In this document: positions 44,075 through 50,324 of the stretch, piece after piece | Position numbering within the stretch: the first letter of the stretch is position 1 | How the letters are laid out: every line of letters begins with the position of its first letter | Origin: Leptotrichia hongkongensis | GTDB taxonomy: Bacteria; Fusobacteriota; Fusobacteriia; Fusobacteriales; Leptotrichiaceae | Direction of reading: 5' to 3' | Length of the DNA: 50,324 nucleotides | NCBI RefSeq assembly: GCF_041538065.1 | Contig: NZ_JBGORW010000013.1 | Coordinates: 1 to 50,324, forward strand | The notes under the pieces: generated by a model | Databases searched by the model: none | Told to the model about the DNA's origin: nothing | The model's input: the letters and a program-made list of their open reading frames with translations, nothing else | Program-made: the position numbers and the translations under genes

Positions 44075-44564
44075 AAATTTTATAAAGGTAACTTTAATTG
44101 GAGCTCCGCTTCTAAATAAAATTATAGGAATATTTCTTATATCAATGTTGCCTATAATTGAACTTCGTGGAGCAATACCGATTGGAGCAGCTATTGGATT
44201 ACCTTGGTATTTGAATATGATTGTTTCAATTATTGGAAATATGCTTCCTGTACCGTTTATTCTTTTATTTGTAGTAAAATTATTTGAATTTATGAAAAAG
44301 AAGAATATATTGGTAAACTTTATTGAAAAAATTGAAAAAAGGGCGATGAGCAGAAGTGAAAATATCGCAAATAAGGAATTTTTGGGACTTATGATTTTTG
44401 TAGCTATTCCATTTCCAGGAACAGGTGCTTGGACAGGGGCATTGATTGCGGCATTGCTTCAATTTGACAGAAAAAAATCTTTTTTATATATTCTTTTTGG
44501 GGTATTAATTGCAGCGGCTCTTGTAACATTGGGAGTATACGGAGTGATAGGATTTTTAATATAA
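44061..44564 (+). CDS. small multidrug-export family (DUF/Sm_multidrug_ex) membrane protein
   Basis: This 167-residue protein has about four membrane segments and the conserved MLPIIELRGAIPIGAAIGLP near residues 28-47, and FPGTGAWTGALIAALL near 120, hallmarks of the Sm_multidrug_ex family (PF06695). True substrate and mechanism are not established for this family. The start lacks a ribosome-binding site and overlaps a 19-residue upstream frame. It could begin at a later Met, but the hydrophobic N-terminus supports 44061. Confidence 0.75.
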   Translation: MKSFKNFIKVTLIGAPLLNKIIGIFLISMLPIIELRGAIPIGAAIGLPWYLNMIVSIIGNMLPVPFILLFVVKLFEFMKKKNILVNFIEKIEKRAMSRSENIANKEFLGLMIFVAIPFPGTGAWTGALIAALLQFDRKKSFLYILFGVLIAAALVTLGVYGVIGFLI

Positions 44565-44579
44565 TTTTTAAATAATATC

Positions 44580-44608
44580 TTTTCAAAATTTTAAATATAT
44601 GCTATACT
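44580..44608 (+). promoter_or_regulatory. ssrA promoter
   Basis: TTTTCA (44580-44585) and TATACT (44603-44608) are 17 bases apart, and the -10 is about 22 bases before the mature tmRNA 5' end at 44631. Confidence 0.65.
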
Positions 44609-44630
44609 AAAAAAGTAAATTTTAAAATAA

Positions 44631-44969
44631 GGGAATGTTTTGGTTTCGACAGGATAAAAAGATTACTATTGGCAAGTAAGCGGGAGCTTTAAAATCCAAC
44701 TTAAAAATAATCGGAAACGATAATTACGCATTAGCTGCCTAAGATAGCGGCTCATCTCTTTTGGAAACGCCATTTTTCCATTAGATGATGTCATTTTTAA
44801 TGGCTTACTTGGATGTATGATTATGTCATCTAAGGAAAATTTATAATCTCGCCTTTAGACTTTTGTCTGTTTAATATCTAATGGTTAAAGCGTTAAATAG
44901 ACTAAACTTGTAGAAGATAGTAAGAACTTTTTATTTTGGACACGGGTTCGATTCCCGTCATTTCCACCA
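44631..44969 (+). ncRNA. ssrA: transfer-messenger RNA (tmRNA)
   Basis: The 339-base RNA starts GGGAATGTTTTGGTTTCGAC and ends GTTCGATTCCCGTCATTTCC plus ACCA. The 5' GGGAATG pairs with 3' CATTTCC to form the tRNA-like acceptor stem, and GGTTCGATTCCC is the T-loop. The tag frame at 44713-44742 reads GNDNYALAA then TAA, with GGA as the likely resume codon. With SmpB it rescues stalled ribosomes and tags the products for proteolysis. CCA is encoded. Confidence 0.97.
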
Positions 44970-45009
44970 AAACACAAAATAAAAATCGAATTATTAAATA
45001 AACTGTAAG

Positions 45010-45031
45010 CGAGTTGCATAACTCGTTTTTT
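45010..45031 (+). terminator. intrinsic terminator after ssrA
   Basis: CGAGTT (45010-45015) pairs with AACTCG (45020-45025) around GCAT, followed by six T's. Confidence 0.85.
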
Positions 45032-45050
45032 CTTTTTTGAAAATACTTTA

Positions 45051-45079
45051 TTGAAAAAAACAAAATATTAATATATAAT
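45051..45079 (+). promoter_or_regulatory. promoter for mnmG-rsmG
   Basis: TTGAAA (45051-45056) and TATAAT (45074-45079) are 17 bases apart. Transcription would start near 45086, giving a leader of about 85 bases before the chosen mnmG start. Confidence 0.7.
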
Positions 45080-45170
45080 GGATTTATAAAAAGAATTGGA
45101 AATGAAAGGAGAATGTAATTTTAGGTCAAAGTGTTATTTTGAGCATAAAAAATTACAATTTATAAATAAA

Positions 45171-47093
45171 ATGAGAAATTATGATGTAATTGTTGTTGGT
45201 GCTGGACACGCAGGAATTGAAGCGGCATTGGCATCAGCGAGATTAGGATTGAATACAGCAATTTTTACAATAACATTAGATAATATAGGTGTTATGTCCT
45301 GTAACCCATCAGTTGGAGGGCCTGCAAAAAGTCATCTGGCTAAGGAAGTTGACGCATTAGGCGGAGAAATCGGACGAAATATGGATAAAAGCTTTGTACA
45401 AATGAGAATTCTGAATACAAAAAAAGGACCAGCAGTTCGTTCGTTAAGGGCTCAGGCAGATAGAAAAATTTACGCAAGGGAAATGAAAAAAACAATAGAA
45501 AATCAGCAAAATTTAGATACTGTTCAAGATATTGTCACAGAATTAATTGTTGAAGAAATTGAAATTTTAGAAGGTAATTCTAAAAGAATTGAAAAAGTTA
45601 TAAAAGGGATAAGAACTAAGACGGGAATGGAGTTTTTTGCAAAGGCAGTTGTACTTGCGACAGGAACATTCTTAAGAGGACTTTTATACATTGGAGATAA
45701 AAGGGTAAAAGGTGGAAGAATGGGAGAGTTATCAGCAGAAGATTTAACAACTTCCCTGAAATCTTTAGGATTTAAAATGGATAGATTCAAGACAGGGACA
45801 CCTCCTAGACTTGATATCAGAACATTAAATCTGGAAAAATTGGAAGAACAGCCAGGAATAACAGGTATTCCATTAAAATTTTCAATGAGAACGCCAAATA
45901 GTGAAGTTCTAGAAAAATCTCAATTATCATGTTACATAACACGGACAAATGAAACAACACATAAACTAATACTTGATAATCTAGATAAAGCACCGATGTA
46001 TAATGGAAGTATAAGCAGTACAGGGCCAAGATACTGTCCGTCAATTGAAGATAAAGTTGTAAAATTTAATGATAAAGACAGCCATCATTTATTTTTGGAA
46101 CCAGAAGGATTTGACACAGCAGAAGTCTACATAAGTGGACTTTCCACAAGCTATCCTGCTAGTTTGCAACAAAAGATAGTGAATACAATTGATGGACTTG
46201 AAAATGCCCATATAATGCGATACGGTTATGCGGTGGAATACGATATTGTAGACCCTAGCGAACTTGACTACACTCTTGAAACCCGTAAAGTAAAAGGACT
46301 TTATCTGGCTGGACAGCTAAACGGGACAAGCGGTTATGAAGAGGCGGCTGCACAGGGAATTATCGCAGGAATCAATGCAGCTTTAAAAATTAAAGGGGAA
46401 GAGCCGTTTATTTTAGACAGAGAAAGTTCGTACATTGGGACAATGATAGATGATTTAATAAATAAGGAACTGTTTGAGCCATATAGAATGTTTACAGCAA
46501 GATCTGAATTCCGACTTATTTTACGTGAAGACAACGCAGATATAAGACTTTCTGAAAAGGCTTATAAAATTGGGCTTCTTGATAAAAAATATTATGATAT
46601 TGTACAGGAAAAGAAAAAAAATGTTAAGGAAACAATAGAAAACCTTGAGAATATAAAACTTGGAAGCAGTAACCCAAGGCTTATGGAAATTCTTGATAAA
46701 TATAACGAAAGTCTAAAAAGTGGAACGACTTTAAAGGAAATTTTACGTCGTCCAAAAGTTACATATCAAGATATAAAATATATCGCTGAAATCATTGAAA
46801 ATGTACCAAATCTAAATTTTGACGATGAAACTGAATATCAAATTGAAGTTCAGACAAAATACGAAGGCTACATCGCCAAAGCTATCCAAATTATGGAAAA
46901 ACAGCAAAAACTGGATGATAAAAAAATTCCTAAAAATTTTGACTATGACAGTATGAAGGGAATTACAAGAGAAGCAAAACAAAGATTAAAAGAAAATAGA
47001 CCATATAATGTAGGACAGGCATCCAGAATGTCTGGAGTAACGCCAGCAGATATTTCTGTGCTGCTAATGTATTTAGATGGAGTTTTAAAATAA
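45171..47093 (+). CDS. mnmG: tRNA uridine-5-carboxymethylaminomethyl modification enzyme MnmG (GidA)
   Basis: This 640-residue FAD enzyme works with MnmE to modify U34 of certain tRNAs. Motifs: YDVIVVGAGHAGIEAALAS (FAD-binding), CNPSVGGPAKSHLAKEVDAL, ATGTFLRGLLYIGDKR, and GLYLAGQLNGTSGYEEAAAQ. ATG 45171 is chosen because homologues start just before YDVI. It has no clear ribosome-binding site. The frame stays open back to 45096, and a strong AAAGGAG at 45105-45111 is followed by ATG-TAA in another frame, so initiation here may be unusual. rsmG follows. Confidence 0.95.
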   Translation: MRNYDVIVVGAGHAGIEAALASARLGLNTAIFTITLDNIGVMSCNPSVGGPAKSHLAKEVDALGGEIGRNMDKSFVQMRILNTKKGPAVRSLRAQADRKIYAREMKKTIENQQNLDTVQDIVTELIVEEIEILEGNSKRIEKVIKGIRTKTGMEFFAKAVVLATGTFLRGLLYIGDKRVKGGRMGELSAEDLTTSLKSLGFKMDRFKTGTPPRLDIRTLNLEKLEEQPGITGIPLKFSMRTPNSEVLEKSQLSCYITRTNETTHKLILDNLDKAPMYNGSISSTGPRYCPSIEDKVVKFNDKDSHHLFLEPEGFDTAEVYISGLSTSYPASLQQKIVNTIDGLENAHIMRYGYAVEYDIVDPSELDYTLETRKVKGLYLAGQLNGTSGYEEAAAQGIIAGINAALKIKGEEPFILDRESSYIGTMIDDLINKELFEPYRMFTARSEFRLILREDNADIRLSEKAYKIGLLDKKYYDIVQEKKKNVKETIENLENIKLGSSNPRLMEILDKYNESLKSGTTLKEILRRPKVTYQDIKYIAEIIENVPNLNFDDETEYQIEVQTKYEGYIAKAIQIMEKQQKLDDKKIPKNFDYDSMKGITREAKQRLKENRPYNVGQASRMSGVTPADISVLLMYLDGVLK

Positions 47094-47144
47094 AATCTAG
47101 CTATAAAAAAACTTTTATATATTAATGGAACGTAAGGAGAAAAA

Positions 47145-47867
47145 TTGGAAAATATAAACGAAGAAGCCAATTTAAGAGAATATTTCTTAAACTTGCTTTC
47201 AAAATCAGAAATTAAAGTGCCAGACGAAAAAATTACGCAAATACTGAAATTTTTAGAACTTTTATATAATAAAAATCAAATTATGAATTTAACAGCAATT
47301 CGTGAGAAAAAAGGAATGCTGGAAAAACATTTTATAGATTCCTTGCTTTTAACAAAAGTTATAAATGATGACGAAAAATCTTTTATAGATGTTGGAACAG
47401 GCGCTGGATTTCCTGGGCTTGTGCTTGCCATTTATTACCCAGAGAAAAAGTTTTTGTTAGTAGATTCAGTAAGGAAAAAAATAGAATTCATAAATGAAGT
47501 AATAAAAGAATTAAATTTACAGAATGTAACAACAAGTTTTGAACGTGCAGAAGAATTAATAAAAGATAGAAGAGAATGTTTTGATGTTGCTCTTTGCCGA
47601 GGAGTAGCCAATTTAAGAATAATACTGGAGTATATGATTCCATTCATAAAAGTAAATGGACGATTTTTACCGCAAAAATTAAACCTAAACGAAATAGAGG
47701 AATCGAAAAATGCTCTAAAGATTTTAAATGCAAAAATAAACAAAACTTTTGAATTTAATCTTCCAGAAAGTATGGATAAAAGGATAATTTTGGAAATTTT
47801 AAAACTGCAAAAAACAGACAAAAAATATCCAAGAAAAATAGGAATTCCATCCAAGAAGCCGTTATAG
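47145..47867 (+). CDS. rsmG: 16S rRNA (guanine-527-N7)-methyltransferase RsmG (GidB)
   Basis: This 240-residue AdoMet-dependent enzyme methylates G527 of 16S rRNA. Visible are MNLTAIREKKGMLEKHFIDS, FIDVGTGAGFPGLVLAIYYP (motif I), LVDSVRKKIEFINEV and ALCRGVANLRIILEYM. The start is TTG at 47145, five bases after AAGGAG. The mnmG-rsmG pair is a common arrangement in bacteria. A terminator follows. Confidence 0.96.
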   Translation: MENINEEANLREYFLNLLSKSEIKVPDEKITQILKFLELLYNKNQIMNLTAIREKKGMLEKHFIDSLLLTKVINDDEKSFIDVGTGAGFPGLVLAIYYPEKKFLLVDSVRKKIEFINEVIKELNLQNVTTSFERAEELIKDRRECFDVALCRGVANLRIILEYMIPFIKVNGRFLPQKLNLNEIEESKNALKILNAKINKTFEFNLPESMDKRIILEILKLQKTDKKYPRKIGIPSKKPL

Positions 47868-47904
47868 ATAAAAGTTCAAAAATTGTAAAATTATTAGAAA
47901 TAAG

Positions 47905-47930
47905 AACTGAGATTTTGTCTCAGTTTTTTG
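47905..47930 (+). terminator. intrinsic terminator after rsmG
   Basis: AACTGAGA (47905-47912) pairs with TCTCAGTT (47918-47925) around a five-base loop and runs into a T tract. Confidence 0.85.
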
Positions 47931-47972
47931 TTTATATGAAGAAAATAAATTTTAAAACAAAAAATGACTACC

Positions 47973-47984
47973 TAGTAATTACTA
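47973..47984. promoter_or_regulatory. 12-base palindrome upstream of the epimerase promoter
   Basis: TAGTAATTACTA is a perfect palindrome about 90 bases before the -35 of the next gene. It could be an operator, for instance for the HxlR-type regulator encoded at 49510, but this is speculative. Confidence 0.35.
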
Positions 47985-48070
47985 AGACAGCTAATATTTT
48001 TTTCCTAAATTTTTCCTGAATTTTCAACTTTAGTATATTAAATCTTACTAAGTATAGAAATTTTAAGTAC

Positions 48071-48099
48071 TTGAAAAGTTTATATTATTTAAGTATAAT
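48071..48099 (+). promoter_or_regulatory. promoter of the epimerase/reductase gene
   Basis: TTGAAA (48071-48076) and TATAAT (48094-48099) are 17 bases apart, and the start codon is 47 bases further on. Confidence 0.75.
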
Positions 48100-48145
48100 G
48101 ACTAAACGAAAAATATTAAGATAAATAAAAATAGGAGATAAGTAT

Positions 48146-49228
48146 ATGGAAAAAATAAATCTAAATAATGAAAATCAAAAATCAAATAGCATTTTTACTG
48201 CAAAAAGGGAGATAAAGCATGCATTTGTGACAGGAGCAACGGGGCTTTTAGGAAATAATCTTGTAAGAGCGCTAGTTAATAGAGGAATAAAAGTAACAGG
48301 ATTAGTACGGAATATAAAAAATGCAAAAAAACAGTTTCCAGATTTAGAAATTACTTTTGTAGAAGGAAATCTTAATAATCCAGATAGCTATAAAGAAGCT
48401 CTTAAAGGATGCGATGGACTTTTTCATACGGCAGCTTATTTCAAGGAAGCCTATAAAGGTGGAGAAAATCACTGGTCGAAACTTTATAATACAAATGTGA
48501 AAGGAACTATAGATTTAATGACTGCTGCAAAAAAAGCAGGAATAAAAAACATGGTTCACACTTCTTCGATTGCAGTACTTAAAGCAGAAAAGAATCAGCT
48601 TATTGATGAAACAATGTTACGTGATAAAGATGACAAAGAAATTAATGATTATTACCGTAGTAAGATATTAAGCGATGAAGCTGTTAAAAAATTTTTGAAT
48701 GAAAATCCTGATATATTTTGTTGTTTTGTACTTCCAGGATTTATGTTTGGTCCAGGAGATATGGGGCCTACTTCATCAGGACAGCTTGTCATGGATTATG
48801 TAAATAAAAAGATACCAGGAATTATACCTTCAAGCTATAGCGTTGTAGATGCACGTGATGTAGCAGAACACGAAATAATGGCAATGGAAAAAGGAAAAAG
48901 AGGAGAATTGTATCTTGCAGCTGGGAAATTTATGACTATGAAAGAACTGTTAGAAGAATTATCTAAAGTAACAGGAATTCCTGCTCCTAAAAGGGTTATA
49001 CCTTTACCTTTTTTAAAAATACTGGCTGTATTTAATAAATTAATCAGTAAATTAACTAAAAAAGAGACATTAATAAACAAGGCTACAATACGCGTCATCA
49101 AAAATGATTATATGCGAAATAATTTCAGTCATAAAAAAAGTAAAAAAGAATTAGGATGTGAATTTAGATCATTGGATGAAACCTTAAAGGATGTTATAAA
49201 CTGGTATAAAGAAAATGGATATTTATAA
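48146..49228 (+). CDS. NAD(P)-dependent epimerase/reductase (extended SDR)
   Basis: This 360-residue protein has a ~25-residue polar N-terminal extension, then the Rossmann motif AFVTGATGLLGNNLVRAL, HTAAYFKEAYKG, and the catalytic Tyr-Lys pair in NDYYRSKILSDEAV (YxxxK). VLPGFMFGPGDMGPTSSG follows. The pattern matches the dihydroflavonol-reductase-like/NAD-dependent epimerase group, which act on small carbonyl compounds or sugar derivatives. The substrate is unknown. It has its own promoter, and an HxlR regulator lies downstream on the opposite strand. Confidence 0.82.
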   Translation: MEKINLNNENQKSNSIFTAKREIKHAFVTGATGLLGNNLVRALVNRGIKVTGLVRNIKNAKKQFPDLEITFVEGNLNNPDSYKEALKGCDGLFHTAAYFKEAYKGGENHWSKLYNTNVKGTIDLMTAAKKAGIKNMVHTSSIAVLKAEKNQLIDETMLRDKDDKEINDYYRSKILSDEAVKKFLNENPDIFCCFVLPGFMFGPGDMGPTSSGQLVMDYVNKKIPGIIPSSYSVVDARDVAEHEIMAMEKGKRGELYLAAGKFMTMKELLEELSKVTGIPAPKRVIPLPFLKILAVFNKLISKLTKKETLINKATIRVIKNDYMRNNFSHKKSKKELGCEFRSLDETLKDVINWYKENGYL

Positions 49229-49247
49229 TTATCTAAAAAATATTGTT

Positions 49248-49412
49248 TTAAAACATAAATTGCAATATTAATTGTGACATTTTACCAAATTTTTTAAAAC
49301 TAATTTTGTGTAAAAATTTTTCAAATGGACTTGCATAGTTTAAACATTTTCTTGGTCTAAAATTTATCAGCATTAAGGTTCTTATCAAGTTTTCTGTATC
49401 TATTTTTAATAA
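49248..49412 (-). pseudogene. decayed IS30-family transposase C-terminal remnant
   Basis: An open frame of about 54 codons with no suitable start, read on the - strand, encodes LIRTLMLINFRPRKCLNYAS then PFEKFLHK. The NxRPRKxLxYxxPxExF pattern is the C-terminal signature of IS30-type transposases, and the tail ends LILQFMF then stop. The upstream frame is closed by a stop codon and the surrounding sequence is non-coding, so only the last part of the gene survives. No terminal inverted repeats were recognised. Confidence 0.6.
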
Positions 49413-49509
49413 TTAAGAACTAACTGAATTAATTAAATTAAATATTGATACATTAAAAAAATTGTTTTCCATTTAAAATTGTGTTTTATAATATAAAAAA
49501 TTAAATATT

Positions 49510-49869
49510 TCAAATTTTTCCGAGCCATGTATCTATTTCATAAAAAATAAAAATAAGTTTTTTACCTTTTTCAGTAAGAAAATATTCAACTTGAGGTGGT
49601 ATTGAATTAAATTGTTTTCGTGATATAACATCAAATTTTTCTAATTTTCTTAATGTTGAAGATAACATCACGCTTGTTATTCCAGGAATTTCCTTTTTTA
49701 ATTCACCAAAACGTTTGATACTGTTTTTGTTAAGTACGTATAATATATTTATTGTCCATTTGCTGGAAAGTAGTTTCAAAAAATCTTGAGTACTTTTTAG
49801 ACAATTATCTTCTATATCAGAAATTGCTTGATTTTGAATATATTTTTCTATAGTCATCCTATTTTCCAT
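49510..49869 (-). CDS. HxlR-family winged-helix transcriptional regulator
   Basis: This 119-residue regulator has the HxlR pattern: FLKLLSSKWTINILYVLNKN (helix 1-2), RFGELKKEIPGITSVMLSST (recognition region), LRKLEKFDVISRKQ and VEYFLTEKGKKL (wing). A Cys at residue ~23, before the domain, could be a redox or electrophile sensor as in YodB/HypR relatives. AAAGGAG lies six bases before the ATG. HxlR proteins often control a neighbouring oxidoreductase, so the epimerase/reductase gene is a candidate target. Confidence 0.88.
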   Translation of the reverse strand: MENRMTIEKYIQNQAISDIEDNCLKSTQDFLKLLSSKWTINILYVLNKNSIKRFGELKKEIPGITSVMLSSTLRKLEKFDVISRKQFNSIPPQVEYFLTEKGKKLIFIFYEIDTWLGKI

Positions 49870-50250
49870 TAAATTCTCCTTTATTTTTTATACAAAATAA
49901 ACAATAAAAGTTATTTTTTCTATTCATAAATTACAATTTTTTCCTTTTTTTATATTTGAGTCTAGTTTAAACAATAAATTTGTTAAAAATCTTTTGGTAA
50001 ATGATAAAATTATAGTCTGTAATTTTTTGATAATTTTAAACAGGAATAGCATTGTTAATACTAAATCAAATCTATGGTTTAAGAAAAATATTTATTTTGT
50101 AGTTTTTGTTAACAAATAATAGTTATAGTAACATATGAAATAAAAAATGTCAAAACTCAATGAATACGAAAAATACGTATAAATTTTAGACATTACACCT
50201 GATTATATAATATTTATATAAAAAAACTTTGAAAAAATGGAAAAAAGTAG
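49870..50250. other. AT-rich intergenic region
   Basis: About 380 bases without a convincing gene. A 12-base palindrome TTTGTTAACAAA lies at 50105-50116. The hxlR promoter must lie at its left end but no clear consensus was seen. Confidence 0.5.
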
Positions 50251-50279
50251 TTGACAAAGGGGAGGGGATATGATAATAT
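50251..50279 (+). promoter_or_regulatory. promoter of a gene beyond the window
   Basis: TTGACA (50251-50256) is followed by a G-rich spacer and a -10-like TAATAT (50274-50279, spacer 17). TATGAT at 50269 is too close to the -35. Confidence 0.6.
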
Positions 50280-50280
50280 A

Positions 50281-50323
50281 TATCTTGTCGATACGAAAAA
50301 GTATCGCAGGACAATAGAAGATA
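50281..50323 (+). other. nested stem-loop leader at the right edge
   Basis: GATAC/GTATC (50290-50294 with 50301-50305), TTGTC/GACAA (50285-50289 with 50310-50314) and TATC/GATA (50281-50284 with 50320-50323) nest inside each other immediately after the promoter. It is probably a structured 5' leader, possibly of a stable-RNA operon. The family is not recognised. Confidence 0.5.
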
Positions 50324-50324
50324 A

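Overview
The window is very AT-rich and densely coded, mostly on the + strand. It combines a Gram-negative lipopolysaccharide/lipooligosaccharide cluster (heptosyltransferase-like GT9 proteins, an O-antigen ligase, an MsbA-like exporter) with a Firmicute-style ethanolamine operon controlled by an EutV/EutW ANTAR two-component system. That mix, the low GC and a tmRNA tag reading GNDNYALAA suggest a member of the Fusobacteriota, most likely Leptotrichia. The genus is an inference from memory, not from a search.

Region 1 (1-13.5 kb) is a cell-envelope glycan cluster: three GT9 enzymes, an O-antigen ligase/polymerase, a GT32-like and a GT4 glycosyltransferase, a fused WaaE-like/GT2 double transferase, a further GT2, a membrane-anchored polysaccharide deacetylase and an MsbA-type ABC exporter, then an exported low-complexity protein. 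Region 2 (13.6-18 kb) holds a lone RnfD/NqrB-like membrane protein whose expected flavin-acceptor Thr appears to be Ala, and the transcription-repair coupling factor Mfd.

Region 3 (18.0-35.9 kb) is one long ethanolamine-utilisation (eut) bacterial-microcompartment operon. A consensus promoter and a leader with an ANTAR-type hairpin overlapping a terminator precede eutM, eutM, eutS, eutP, a long-tailed BMC protein, eutM, eutE, eutT, pduL, a conserved eut hypothetical, eutN, a stand-alone EutQ N-domain, eutG, eutV, eutW, eutA, eutB, eutC, eutL, eutH, an exported HAD phosphatase and the eutQ cupin. EutH imports ethanolamine. EutBC (B12-dependent, reactivated by EutA, cofactor made by EutT) cleaves it to ammonia and acetaldehyde inside the shell. 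EutE and EutG convert acetaldehyde to acetyl-CoA and ethanol, and PduL makes acetyl-phosphate. The exported phosphatase may supply ethanolamine by dephosphorylating phosphoethanolamine, which would be an unusual front end.

Region 4 (35.9-41.9 kb, - strand) is a NikABCDE-type metal ABC transporter downstream of a cobalamin riboswitch with a terminator/antiterminator. B12 control suggests cobalt uptake, which fits the neighbouring B12-dependent operon. Region 5 (41.9-50.3 kb) holds gapA, a methyltransferase, a small membrane export protein, ssrA (tmRNA), mnmG, rsmG, an NAD-dependent epimerase/reductase, a decayed IS30-like transposase remnant, an HxlR regulator and, at the right edge, a promoter with a strongly folded leader for a gene outside the window.
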